This document shows positions 30,410-41,483 of a stretch of DNA of 64,000 nucleotides, piece after piece; the stretch's first letter is position 1; the number at the start of each line of letters is the position of its first letter. The translations under genes were made by a program, and so were the position numbers. The stretch comes from Fulvia fulva (Eukaryota > Ascomycota > Dothideomycetes > Mycosphaerellales > Mycosphaerellaceae), in the NCBI RefSeq assembly GCF_020509005.1, contig NC_063022.1, forward strand, positions 2,294,001-2,358,000, given 5' to 3'. The notes under the pieces were generated by a model. It had not been told where the DNA came from. It was given only the letters and a program-made list of their open reading frames with translations, and searched no databases.

Positions 30410-33400
30410 TCAGGCGCGCGGCGAGAAAGGGTCTCGGTGATGATGCTTTTTCGCAACATCATGCGCCAGGCGATAGTCGATGAATACGAGTTCTGATTCA
30501 GAGCTTGGCAGCTTCGTCGGATCGAAGCGCGTATCAGCAGCATACTCTTCCACCTCTGCATCCGTTGGCCAACCTTCCCACTCCTCAACCTCCTCAACGA
30601 CCCCTCGCACAGCATCGATAAGTTCCGTTTCTGCTGGGCTGCGCAGAGCTGCTAGAATAGATGGTCGTGAATTTGGAAACTCGGCATCCACGACCTCCTT
30701 CTGCTTCGTGCTGTTTGCGAGCCAGCTCCTCTCAAGAAAGACCCTCAATGCGACGATGACCTTCCGCATCATGGCGGTACCGTTCCTGTCATGACTCTGT
30801 CGCTCCGCCAGCTCCTTCCAGTTGTCACGCATCCAGCGCACAGTAGTAAGTAGTCCATCGTAGTCGGCAAACCACCCGAGAGTACGGACGTAACCATGCA
30901 AGATAGCTGCACTGGGTACAACGAGCAATCTCGGCACATTTGCAGCGAGAGTAGCCTCCTGCGCATCCGTGACTGCGGGAGAAAGCGTCTCATCTTGCCC
31001 AACCAAGGCCCCGAATTCGCCTTTGAGACGGTTTTGGTGGCTTGGTCTGTTGCTTGGTCTTTTGCGTAGCAGAACCCTCATGTCCTCGCGCAGAACATTG
31101 AAAGGTCTGTCACATACCACGCCGGCTGCGTCATCGAGTACACTCTTCTGCAGGATCGCCCAGGCTGCGATAACCATGTTCTCGGTAGTCAAACAAAAGC
31201 TACGGAAAGCCAGAACATCGGGATCTAGATGGTTCTCTCTCATCAACACCAACAGACGACGGGCGATGCGATACGCGTTGATTGCACAAGCATGGTGCTC
31301 AATCTCTATTGGCAGCTTCGATGGAACCCAATGGTCACCACGGCTCTTCTGGTCAGCGGATTCTTTGATGTCAACGCTTTGCAATCGGGTCAAGAGTTTA
31401 GCTCGCGGCAACCAAGCTCTACTCATTGCAACGCGATTCTTTTTGTTCGTCAGCCCCTCCAGCAGGACTGACCACAATCTTCGATGCAATACAGGACGAT
31501 CTCGAAGCAACTCGAGCGCACGAGTCATAAAGAGCGTAGGGTTCAAGCGGCCGTGTATCGCCCGGGCGTTCTCTTTCGCTAACGAAGAAGAAAGGCCCCA
31601 GTCTGGTTCTGCTGACGCTCGCCAAAGTGGTACACGTCCAAAGCGGGCAAAGACTTTCACGATTGCTCCATAGATGGCAGGCGGTATCTTCGTGATATCG
31701 CGAATGATGTTTGGGACGAGCACGCCAGTGATGTCCGGATATGTTGAGGAAGCGTCCTCAATGCGCTGTGCAGCTTCTTGCACTGTGGCGGCGTGCTGGA
31801 TCAGAAATGCTAGGCAGTGTCCCTTGAAAGTCACCTTTTGCGATGTCAGTGTCCTGTAGAATTCGTCCACAGTGGGCGGCTTGGTGCGTGTGTATGTGTA
31901 CAGATGAGTGGAAGGCGGTAGTGGTGCTATTTCGACAGTGTCACCAGGAAGCAAAGGCCATGCCTTGTCCGATCGAATATGTCGGCTGTAGTGGTTGCGG
32001 TGTCTGCCGGCCCGGTATGAACGATTCTCCTCGTCCCGCAATCTCGTCAGGATAGCCAGGTAGACAGCTTGGTCATGAGGCAGCTTTTGATCTTCCCAAG
32101 CAAGATAGCAAGCCCAAGCTTCCTGGATTGTGCGAGTACTAGAAATCTTGGCAGGCCAACCTTGTTCGTCCCGTAGATATCTCGTAGACATGCGTGCGCC
32201 CGGCTGTTCGTGCAGTGCACGCATCTGGATGGTAGGTGTTCCATCGGGATCCCAGCCTGTGTACAGCTGGGCGGTTCTCTCCCATTGCAGTGGACGATAG
32301 CCAGCTTCTTTCATTCGAGTCAGCGTAGCACCAGCTCTCGAGGTGCCATATTCTGCATCGATTGACGCGTCCATGGCCGTGCGGTCCACCTTCCATGGTG
32401 GCCAAGACAGCGCTTTCAACTCTGCCCACTGTATTTCGTTTGGGGTCTTCCTCTGGGAAAGCTGAATTCGTATGACGGCACGGTAGCCTTGACGGTCAAT
32501 GTGGAGCGGCGGGTCATGCTCTGCCATGTAGCGCAAGATTGGCACTATCGCGGCTTCCTGGTGAGGATTGTCCTTGAAGGGCTGTATTGCTGTCGCGTAT
32601 GAGACCAGGCCCATGATCTTGTTCAGCTCGTAGGTGACGGTAGAGAGTCCTTCCCGGTCGTAGGGCTGGAGAGTCTCGCGGTAGGCTAGATGATGCAGCA
32701 TGAGCTCCACAGTGGCGCGCATGGATTGCGGCCACACCTCGCGAGCATGACGCAGCAAGCGGATGACAGCGAGGAGAATGGCATGTCGATCGTAGTCTGG
32801 GTGTGGAACAGATTGAGCTCGTTCCTTGAACATGATGGTGGCGAGGTTGATGAATGTTCGTAGCGCTCGAGCACCAATGTAGCTTCGCTTCAGGAGATTC
32901 AGGTAGACGAAGATGGGAAAGTAGTTGGAGCCACGGCTCTCGGAATATCGGGCCAACTTTTGGGCGGCGTCGAAGGAGTTCTGTGTGGTGACAATGTCTG
33001 CCAACGCTTCGATGTCTTGCAGCGTGAGACCTTTCCGCGCCAAGAAACGTGCATGTAGTGGCGCCAGTGCGAAGGGTGGTTCCCACTCGGCGGGCACGGA
33101 GTCGAGCGAGCGGGGTTTGTGACGGATGAAGTCGGCGAGGATGCGCTGCACTGAGACGTCGTGCAGTCGAGCATGTCGTTGGGCTTCAGCAAGCTTGTCT
33201 TGGTCGGCCCACGGGCCATAGTCTTGTGTTGGCGCGCGGCTCTGTGGATCGACGTAGGAATGGTCGGGCTTCCGTCGACGGTTCGAGGCATGCGGAGGTA
33301 GTTGAGCCGTCTCTTGCAGCGCCTCTGTCAAGTGGTCTGTCCTCGCTCGTCCGCGGAAGCGCGGTGGGCTGCTCTCGGTGAAGTGCCCTGCATCATATTC

Positions 33401-33670
33401 ATTTGGGCCACTCCATCGCACTTGGACGGCGGCTTCCGATTCTGTGCTCGGCTTTGTGTCCGCGAAAGGCGTGAAGGGTTGGGTGTCATGGCCGTCTGGG
33501 TCGGGCTTGGTTGCACTCTTCTGTCGGCTCGAGGATGGGAGTGAGGACACGAAGGTGCGCGGTGGTAGTGGGAGGCCATGGCGATTGTTGTTGATGGGAG
33601 ATTTGGCCGTGATGGTAGCGCGCACAGATCTCAGCTGCCTGCCCAGCGGCGTCAATGGCCCATGCTGCAT
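30410..33670 (-). CDS. Large mitochondrial-type alpha-helical (PPR-like) protein
   Basis: 1086 residues from the ATG at 33670; the frame is open further upstream but that part is non-conserved in look. The N-terminus (MQHGPLTPLGRQLRSVRATI, then PRTFVSSLPSSSR) is basic and free of acidic residues for about 50 residues, a mitochondrial presequence. The rest is Arg-rich and helical, with repeated helix pairs such as FPIFVYLNLLKRSYIGARAL, DYDRHAILLAVIRLLRHARE and AINAYRIARRLLVLMRENHL. This fits a pentatricopeptide or related helical-repeat factor for mitochondrial RNA or translation, as is common in fungi. I cannot name an orthologue. Confidence 0.58.
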   Translation of the reverse strand: MQHGPLTPLGRQLRSVRATITAKSPINNNRHGLPLPPRTFVSSLPSSSRQKSATKPDPDGHDTQPFTPFADTKPSTESEAAVQVRWSGPNEYDAGHFTESSPPRFRGRARTDHLTEALQETAQLPPHASNRRRKPDHSYVDPQSRAPTQDYGPWADQDKLAEAQRHARLHDVSVQRILADFIRHKPRSLDSVPAEWEPPFALAPLHARFLARKGLTLQDIEALADIVTTQNSFDAAQKLARYSESRGSNYFPIFVYLNLLKRSYIGARALRTFINLATIMFKERAQSVPHPDYDRHAILLAVIRLLRHAREVWPQSMRATVELMLHHLAYRETLQPYDREGLSTVTYELNKIMGLVSYATAIQPFKDNPHQEAAIVPILRYMAEHDPPLHIDRQGYRAVIRIQLSQRKTPNEIQWAELKALSWPPWKVDRTAMDASIDAEYGTSRAGATLTRMKEAGYRPLQWERTAQLYTGWDPDGTPTIQMRALHEQPGARMSTRYLRDEQGWPAKISSTRTIQEAWACYLAWEDQKLPHDQAVYLAILTRLRDEENRSYRAGRHRNHYSRHIRSDKAWPLLPGDTVEIAPLPPSTHLYTYTRTKPPTVDEFYRTLTSQKVTFKGHCLAFLIQHAATVQEAAQRIEDASSTYPDITGVLVPNIIRDITKIPPAIYGAIVKVFARFGRVPLWRASAEPDWGLSSSLAKENARAIHGRLNPTLFMTRALELLRDRPVLHRRLWSVLLEGLTNKKNRVAMSRAWLPRAKLLTRLQSVDIKESADQKSRGDHWVPSKLPIEIEHHACAINAYRIARRLLVLMRENHLDPDVLAFRSFCLTTENMVIAAWAILQKSVLDDAAGVVCDRPFNVLREDMRVLLRKRPSNRPSHQNRLKGEFGALVGQDETLSPAVTDAQEATLAANVPRLLVVPSAAILHGYVRTLGWFADYDGLLTTVRWMRDNWKELAERQSHDRNGTAMMRKVIVALRVFLERSWLANSTKQKEVVDAEFPNSRPSILAALRSPAETELIDAVRGVVEEVEEWEGWPTDAEVEEYAADTRFDPTKLPSSESELVFIDYRLAHDVAKKHHHRDPFSPRA

Positions 33671-34072
33671 GCAAGATGCAAGACAAGAAGGCGATGGAGA
33701 GGAAGACACGAGCACAGAGACGTCGAAGCTGCAATGGGAGAGAAAGCTTGCCTGCCTCCGTACGGTAGAAGTGGAGTATAGCTGGGGGCTAACTGCGGGA
33801 GCTCCCTTGCGTCCAACGTGTGTACATGTACTGTATACTGTACACCTAGGATTGGCCGATGGCCGAAGCGTGGCCCTTTCCGACACACAACCACCACTCC
33901 CTTCACCCGCACTCACCTCTACAATCCGTTGCATTTGGCCATATCTTGAGTACCAGTCCAGGGTTTTGCGACGGACATGAGTGCAGTGCGACACACGTGA
34001 GCAGCGTTGTTCCTCCTACGCGACCCCAGCCCCCAGCCCGAACTTCACGACGCCGACGCGCTCCAGTAAATC
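33671..34072. promoter_or_regulatory. Divergent intergenic region
   Basis: 402 bp between the mitochondrial-type gene and the zinc-tail gene. A TGTACATGTACTGTATACTGTACA near-palindromic tract lies at 33820-33843. No gene. Confidence 0.45.
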
Positions 34073-36993
34073 ATGGCGCAACTCGCAATCAACGGCGACC
34101 ATGCCCCGCCGACCCACCACGACACCGCCGACATCGACCTCTCCGACGCCGCGAACAACAAGCGCAAGCGCGAACATGCCGCTGACGTGTCCGAAGCCGC
34201 AACAACACTGCAATCGCGGACGAGGCAGATACAGAGGGACATACTACAGCTCTTGGAACAGTATGTGGACATGCCGTGAGATTCCACGCGGCGCAGACTG
34301 ATCAGATACAGACACGACACCGAGCCATCATTCCTCAAGCACACCTTCACAAATGCTCCCTCCCATCAGCCACAGCAAAAGAAGGCCAGACTGTCCGAGC
34401 CAGCCAGCGAGGCCTCTACTATAGCCACAAACCTCGACCATGCCAGCTACACTACACTACACCAAATCAAGAGCGATGCCGCTGTCGTATGCGAACAGCT
34501 TGCGACCTCGATCCGTGCCAAGGCGAAAGACAGAGATGGTAATGCCGGTGGCAGGCCATCGGTGGATGACCTGAAACACCTACATAAGATCCACGCACTC
34601 GAGTCGCTGATCAGACATGTCGTGGACAAGGAGTCGCAGTACCTGGGTCTGCAAGAACGGCAGGCCAAGCCAACCAAGAAGGAGGAACTGGCGAATGGCC
34701 ATCCTACAGACACCGGAACAGCAACAACGTCAGCCAGCAAGTCGGGCTCAGTGCTCACCCTCTTTGGCAATGCGCCCACCCCCAAGCAGCTCTTCTCGTC
34801 GATGCAGAACCCATCAGCTGCTCGTGGGGACTCGGCCGTTGAGAATGAGCTGCCCGTAGAGGAGATGAGCCTCCCGAATGGCATCACAGCTACCAAGGTC
34901 GTCGCAGGTCCGGTGGAGAGCAAGAAAGGCCCGACGTTGGAGGAAGCCTTTCCTCCGCCGTACAACTTGCCAGCACTCCAACCACCAAAAGCACACAAGA
35001 GGTCCTCCACCCGAGATCAGTCTGTCACGTGGGAATTTAAAGATCCAGTGCAAAGGAGCAAGAAAGGTGCAGGCTATACGGTGCAGTCCCTGACCGTGGG
35101 GAATTGGCTGGCCTATGGTGGTAAAGATGGCGCAGATGCCGACGCGACACGAGAGAAGAGAAAGCAGCGCGATCGTGCTCTTAGCAGCAGCGCCGGTGAG
35201 CCTGCACAACGACCTGACAAAGCCGCTCTGGAGGAAGCATTGGCCAAAGAAGAGGAGGAACTATTCCGAAGAGCGTACTCTAGTTTTGCGCCTTCTATGG
35301 ACAACTCGAATGCCGTCGTACCCGAAGAGACCAAGAATCTGGTATGGTGGCACAAGACTGGTAACAAACGATTCAACGACAGCTTCGCGATCGATCCTGC
35401 ACTGCTGGACGAGACTGAACCTTCAGTGGTGCCGTTCGAGAGTATCGATCACGATTCAGCGATTGAGGTCGATGATTTCGACAAGGTCATGGAAGACGTG
35501 GAGGCACTCGAGAGCGTCACGCCCGACCCAGAACCCGTCAAGTCAAAGACCGATGTTGAGCAAGTGCTGCAAAAAGTCTCCGAACTTCTCGAGACTCTCG
35601 CATCGTATCAACGGAACCGCACTGCTAGCCTTGCGACCTCGACAGCACCCTCGCGGACACCTCTATCACCTGCTCCGATTGTGGCATCGCAGCTGGGTAA
35701 GCCAGACGAGCCATCAGAGGAAGAAGTCAACACTTACTACAGCCTCCAACGCGAGATTGCCTACCTGGTCATGAAGCTTCCCCCTTACGCTGTAGCGAAG
35801 CTCGACGGTGATCAGCTGTCTGAGCTCGGCGTGAAGAAGCTCATCAAATTCCACACCAAAGACATTAAGGGTGTCATGGAGGAAGACTCGGTCACTCGGC
35901 TAGCAAAAGCACAAGCACTTGCCACAGCATCGAGCATTGCCAGCCTTGCTCGACCCAACTCATCAGCCGGACAGCATTACAGTACCACCGCAAACCGTAC
36001 ACCTGCGATCGGCCAGGCAGCCAACACACGCTACGGTCAACAATTTGGCGCGAAGACACCAGCATTGCCTCAGTTCCAGCGTCAAGCTAGCAACCCACTT
36101 TCGTACGGCACACCAACCGCGACCGCGCCACGACCGAATTACACCCAACCGAACCAGTACACCCGCCCAGGTGCGCCACAGGGTGGCTTTGGGTCCACTC
36201 CAGCTGGACAATTCTATCAGCGTCCAGCACAGACTCCAGGCGGATTCGGCGGTTTCGGCCAGACGTACCAGTCAACACCGCAATCACAACAACGCTACAC
36301 GCCTCAGGCACAACCCCAATACCCGTTGCCACCGCGCTCAGTGGCGCAAACCGCCGCTGCGAACGCCGTTGGTTATCAGACTAACTCTTCGGCACAGCAA
36401 CAGGCATTCCCACGCACCGCTTCGCCAGCCAAGCCAGCGGGCTTTCCTGCCGTCTCGATGGCACCGAACCCGATGCAGCAAGCGGGTCAGCAGCGCCCGG
36501 TCTACCCTATTCAGGCAGGCTCGGGCAGAGTAACGCCAAACAACTACCCATCGCAACCACACACACCCGTCAACGGCTTCAGACCGCCACCACAAACCTT
36601 GCAACCTCGACCAGCCAACACTACACCACAACCACCAAGCCAAGGACCACTTTCGACCGGAGCACCAGCAGCGCAAACGAATGGTACCTCGTAAGTTCCA
36701 TTCGCTGGAGAGACAGAGTCTCGTCGCCTGCTTCCGAGTCAGAAGAGTTAACGTCTATTCTTATCAACAGGCCCGCCGCGCCACCTCCAGCTAGAAGCTC
36801 TACTTCCACACCCACGCAGGGCATGTCGCAGGACCCCGAGACTGGGACGTGGATGTGCGATTACTGCGAGGCTGTCCTGTCGCAGAGTGAGACTAGGGGT
36901 CATAAGTGTCAGGAGCTGAGGTGCAGGAAGTGTAACAGGCAGTATGTGTATCGGGAGGTTTTCAAGAAGCACCGGGAGACTTGTCAGGGTTAG
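34073..36993 (+). CDS. 929-residue nuclear-type protein with Q/P-rich region and C-terminal zinc-binding tail, three exons
   Basis: CDS join(34073..34260,34312..36690,36771..36993). Intron 1 (51 nt, GTATGT...TACAG) and intron 2 (80 nt, GTAAGT...CAACAG) both keep phase. The N-terminus has a basic stretch (NNKRKREHA) and a helix QSRTRQIQRDILQLLEQHD. The middle has SVTWEFKDPVQ, LVWWHKTGNKRFNDSFAID and YYSLQREIAYLVMKLPPYAV. About 250 residues of Gln/Pro/Thr/Gly low complexity follow. The last exon encodes a compact tail with CDYC...H..C and C..C...H...C (WMCDYCEAVLSQSETRGHKC, LRCRKCNRQYVYREVFKKHR), two likely zinc knuckles of C2HC type. This suggests a fungal chromatin or transcription cofactor. 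No orthologue named. Confidence 0.68.
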
Positions 36994-37974
36994 GGATCTG
37001 ATGAGGCGGATGGTGGGGTTGATGGTGGGGTTGATGGCGGGGTGGGTGATGGGGAAGGGAAAGGGGAGGGGGGAAAGAGTCTGGCACAATCGATGCGGGA
37101 GGCGAGGAGTTTCCACCGAGAAGATACTTCTCGCTCCGAGGGATAGGGATGTTTTTGGACTTGGGTCGAGGTGACCTTGGGTCTATGAGTGTTATTCTGT
37201 CGTTGTAGGATTCGTCTCGAATGGAGATGCAGTGTATGTGTCAGCCTGGCGGATGCCGGTCTCGTCTCATAAATCCTATGGGCGTGAGCACGCAGTGAGG
37301 TCCAAGCACGTCGCTTGCCAGACCTTGCTGCCCACGAAGCCCGAGCTGCAAACTCTCTTCTCCAGATCTTTGTCAGCTTCTTCATCATCCCGATCAAGAC
37401 TTTTGCATCAGCACCAACAAAAGAAGGACTGTGCCACGCCTTCGACCTCTTCATGAAGATCACGCGAGCAAAGAACGCAGCAAGATTGATTGTGCTGTCC
37501 ATCGTGACTGAGCGATTTACTGGCGGTGCTCGAGCGTGGCAGTGCACGATTCCTTGGCAGTCCATCGCTACCGTACGAGATGGACATGCAGCACTTTATG
37601 TGACTTCTGACGTCTTCGTCCGGCGGAACACAGCATATGGCAACTTATTACGGCTCTTTGATGCTGCCGGACTTCACAGCCACGGTGTTCCTTTGTTCTG
37701 CTGAGCGTTTTCGGCCATGCGCGATTTTTTCTCGTTTGGAGCTCAGCTTAGCTGTGTGACCCGAACGAGATGGAGATGGAGATAGCTATGATAGCTACGA
37801 AGAGGTGAGATAAAAGACGCAAAAGGCTTCGTTTGGGGCGAGGTTGGAGGGTTGATTTTCTTGTTTCGTCTTGTCTCGTGTATACGTTCTGGAGACTCGA
37901 TTCTTGAGAGGCAGTAGTGCCAGGAAGTCCAGGGATCAAACCTGCAAAGACAGACAAAGTAAGACACACCAACT
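36994..37974. other. Intergenic, no supported gene
   Basis: Two long opposite frames overlap here: one on plus about 37315-37704 without ATG, one on minus about 36990-37565. They cannot both be real and neither shows family features. GGGG(T/A)-rich sequence follows the zinc-tail gene at 37000-37080. Confidence 0.4.
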
Positions 37975-38396
37975 ATGTCACAACGCCAGTATCAGCAATA
38001 CCTCTCCGTCACCAACATATCCAGTAAGCCTCTCATCTCCCTCACAAGCAACGCCCGCCCTTCCAAACCTAACATATCCTTCCAGCCACCACAACTAGAT
38101 CCAACGACAGACCAAGCATAGAATCCGTGCTGAGCAAAGACAAGACTTCAAACACACCGAGCTCAAGGCCGAGTTCAAGGCCAAGCTACGAAACCGAAGA
38201 ATGGCTCTCCTACTCCTCCTACCCCTCTAGCATCAGCAGCAGACGTCGCTCGTCCTCAGGTGGTTCATGGTCGTACGACACGCACAGACTATCGCCTGAG
38301 GAGAGGAAGCTCAAGGAGAGTGGGCCTCTCGATGAGGTGAAGAAACGGAAAGCGGTGGAGAAGTTGATGGGGTATGGATGCATGAAGGGGATCTAG
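37975..38396 (+). CDS. Small Ser-rich hypothetical protein, two exons
   Basis: Proposed CDS join(37975..38023,38086..38396), 119 residues. Exon 1 is 49 nt (MSQRQYQQYLSVTNIS), intron 62 nt (GTAAGC, CTAAC, CCAG, phase 1). It has a Ser/Arg-rich middle (SSRPSSRPSYETEEWLSYSS) and a charged C-terminus with LSPEERKLKESGPLDEVKKR and KAVEKLMGYGCMKGI. The intron position and length of exon 1 equal those of the 29481-29923 gene, though the proteins have diverged. Function unknown. Confidence 0.6.
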
Positions 38397-38694
38397 ACCT
38401 TGTCATTGCATTGGGCCTTGCTGGAGCTGATCGATGTGGCGCCTCGGTGTACTCGTTGGTTGTGTTCAGCGCTGGCGAAGGAGGGATTTCTTGCCGATGA
38501 TCATGCTGCAGAAAGCAATAAAACAAAGCATTCCACGAATGTCGAGCGTGCTGGTATGCGCTGTCGACAAAGTGAATCTTGTTCTTTGCCACCGAACGCG
38601 CGGCCGTGCCTTTGGAGGGAGTGATCATGTTTGGACCTACTGGCGCGTAGCTGCATAGCGCAGACTGGAGCAAGACATAGTAAGCTTTGGCGCC

Positions 38695-39067
38695 TCATGA
38701 TGCGTAGGTAATTCCATGTTGCGCGAGCTGCGCTTCTAGGGACTCTCGAACAGGTTGCTGCTCGTTCATCATGGCAACGAACTTTGTCACCAGTCGCCGT
38801 GGTTCCGATCGATTGCTTGAGTCAGTTGCGTTGTTCGTGAGAGCGTTTGATTGAACATTCGATCTGTTCGATCTGTTAGAACTATGAGAACTGTTAGAAC
38901 CCTGCTGACTACTCGGTCTATTGGTTCTATTCGATACATCCGATATATTCGATATGTCAGGATGCTATGACCTCGGCAGAGGCAACGTACATGTAGGTCA
39001 TGGGTCCATCGTCATCATCATTCGAACGGCTGGGAGATATTCGTTCGACTCTTTTCTTTCCTGGCAT
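38695..39067 (-). CDS. Small Asn/Ser-rich hypothetical protein, two exons
   Basis: Proposed CDS complement(join(38695..38926,38991..39067)), 102 residues. Starts MPGKKRVERISPSRSNDDDD; a 64-nt intron (GTACGT, CTGAC, ATAG, phase 2) leads to an Asn/Ser/Arg repeat tract (NSSHSSNRSNRSNVQ) and a cleaner end: PRRLVTKFVAMMNEQQPVRE then AQLAQHGITYAS. The basic start and acidic patch suggest a nuclear or disordered protein. The frame remains open upstream to about 39409, so a longer N-terminus (for example from MGSFGRD) is possible. Confidence 0.48.
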
Positions 39068-39460
39068 GTTTCCGATATGACTCCTCTTACAGAAACCTGT
39101 TTTGTCGACGCTTGCACCCCTGCAATTCTGCACAATATCGATGATTTGCAAAGAAGTCTGCGTCAATAACCCACTTTTCTCACATTCCTCCAACCATTCC
39201 TCGGGAAAGATGTAGCAATGTGACCTGGCTGCAGCAATGTCTCTGCCAAAGCTGCCCATTGGGCGACACAGGAAAGCGGTCTGCAAGTTCCAGTCACAAA
39301 AAGTGGAGAACACAAGAATTATGACTATAGTTTTCAAACTCAATTCTGCGTGGTGAATGGTATAAGAAGAGGCATCTTTCCTCTCGTCTCCTGCTTCCCT
39401 TTCATGCACACCGCATCAGCTTGGACGTACATATAGACATAGACGAACATAAAACCTATA

Positions 39461-41483
39461 ATGGCGTTAAGTCAGAACACGCTACAAAGACGAAAGAGTA
39501 CTGTAGATGCTAACGCTACTGCATCCGTCTTTCGTGCTGGAAATATACCAGTCAGAAGGCTCGCGAATGGCTATCGAATAGTTGCTCCTACTGGAACATA
39601 CCAACCTGTACAACCTCGTAGTGAGGAATTTCATAAAGCCATAGATGTCCATCCTAATAGAGGTGGAAGGCAGATCATCGTCACCGATGTGGCTACAGGA
39701 GCTGTCGAGGAGGCTCAACAGACCAGTAATGGACAGTCGGATGCTAGAGCTGGCGAACACAGCACGGAGACGTCTGTGGACAGTCCATTCTCCCAAATGT
39801 CAATCACAGAACAAGAAAGAGAGCGCCAGCCACCACAGCAGCAGCCCCCCGGCTGCCAACATGTTATGGAGTCGCCAGACCACAGCAGAGCCTGGAGAGA
39901 TCAGAGAGATCAGACGGGAGTCACCTGAGACCAGAAGACGTGGGAAGCTGCCAATCCGAGACTCACCAAGGCCAACAGCGTGGCCGACTGTCCCGGCTTT
40001 CAATGACATAAATCAGATACTCCGCTCGGATGTAGTGCCTGAAAGTCCCCTCTTCTGCACGCCAAATGATACTCCAGGCGACTCCGCTATGTCTCCGGAG
40101 TCGATGGCCGTCGAAGAGCATATGAGAATCGTGCAGCAGCTAGAAGCGAGGCGTGATGCGGAGGATGGCCTGTATGAGCCGTCGCAGGCAGGCACCCCGG
40201 GCCAGTGGCTGAATCATCTTGCACAAGAGGAGCTGGATCGAGAAGCAGAAATGCTCTCTCGCGGAACCGTGCTCAACGAAAGCAGAAGGCGGAAGTTGGC
40301 GACTCGGGCTGAGTTTCCAGTTGCAGAGGCCGGAGTACCATCGTTCAACGAGACATCAGCGCCTGGAGCCGAAAGTACCGATTCTGGAGACGGATTCGCC
40401 ATGGATCTCGAGCAGCAATCTCCACGATCTCCTCTGTCTGCTTCAGCGGACGGCCTGCCAACTTCCACCACAAAGCGTCGATCTCCAGAGCCACAAGAAG
40501 AGACTCCGCTGAAACGGCGAAAGCGAATCGAGAGAGTAGAAGGCCTTCTTCAGACAAGGCCATATGCCAGCTGTAAGGAGAAGGGCAAAGCCGAGCGCGA
40601 CAGCTTACTTGACACGATCCAGCATCTTTGGCAGATACCATGCCATGCAGCAATTCCCAAGAATCTATGGGTCCACACCAGCAAAGGCACACGAGCAGAG
40701 CCTCGCGACTGGGCTACTCACCGAATCCTTGTGCCCATGAGAAGGCTTGCTGTCGCGACGCCTAGATATCCTGCTTTAGCTGTAACGGCGTTGAGGCAAG
40801 CCATCCATGAGCGAACCAGGAGAGTTCCGCATAGTCCGCCTAGGATTTACGGGGAAAGTGATCTCGATAGGGCATTCGAGATCGCTGAGGCCAGGCCAGT
40901 GTCGCCTAGCCAGACACTGGGAAGGTCTCAGGCTGCCGAGGTCGTAGAACAAGAAACACTCTCCGATGTCCTGCGGAGAACAGTCGAGCCGCGACGAAGC
41001 AGCATCTATCAGGCGACGCCGGAGCCTGCGGTGAATGAAGCGCCTCGAAACAGCGTCTTGCAATCATCGCCAGAGCCGCCAGAAGACTCGGACGGATCCG
41101 TCACCATTGCCAAGGTCGACAGTCCTCCAGTCTCTCCAACCCTATCCCACGTACCCATAAAAATCGAGTCCAGTCCTCCGGTCACCGCTCCAGCCAATCG
41201 TCTGCTCCAAGAACCGAGATCCAGGTACGAGGTGATGCAGATGGCTCCTCGTGACCTCTGGGACTTCCTCCGCGAGGCTGAGAAACGCCTGAAAGCTGCA
41301 GATGATGAGATGCTCAGAAGGATAGAGCCAACCAGCGCTAGGCCGGGTGAGCTGTCGGCGCTGAAACGTGATCAGTTGAAGAAGTATCGCAGCATTGCGA
41401 AGGCTGACGCCGAGCTTGCGGAGCAGGTGTGGGATAGGCTGGCGGAGAAGCAGAGTCAGGAGAATGCAATTGTCATCGATTGA
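39461..41483 (+). CDS. Hypothetical protein of about 670 residues, reading frame broken by a C-run
   Basis: The first 130 codons run from the ATG at 39461 (MALSQNTLQRRKSTVDANAT) in one frame to QPPQQQPPGCQH. The remaining 540 codons are in the +1 frame, entering as NMLWSRQTTAEPGEIREIRR. The switch falls at a run of six C at 39845-39850; with five C the frames join without loss. No intron of sensible length and phase fits. So this is a real frameshift, a polymorphism or a sequencing error. The protein is Ser/Pro/Glu-rich, with a basic segment TPLKRRKRIERVEGLL (bipartite nuclear signal) and a helical C-terminus DLWDFLREAEKRLKAADDEM. No domain recognised; coordinates cover both parts. Confidence 0.52.

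Noticed and set aside
33378..33980. 200-codon plus-strand frame
   Set aside because: Antisense to the N-terminal part of the mitochondrial-type gene; no ATG context or motif.
36990..37704. Opposed long frames in the 3' flank of the zinc-tail gene
   Set aside because: Overlapping frames on both strands, the plus one without an ATG, no domain or splice support.
38957..39409. Possible BRCT-like match in EEWLEECEKSG
   Set aside because: A single short helix resemblance with no surrounding BRCT hallmarks. The better model is the short spliced gene from 39067.
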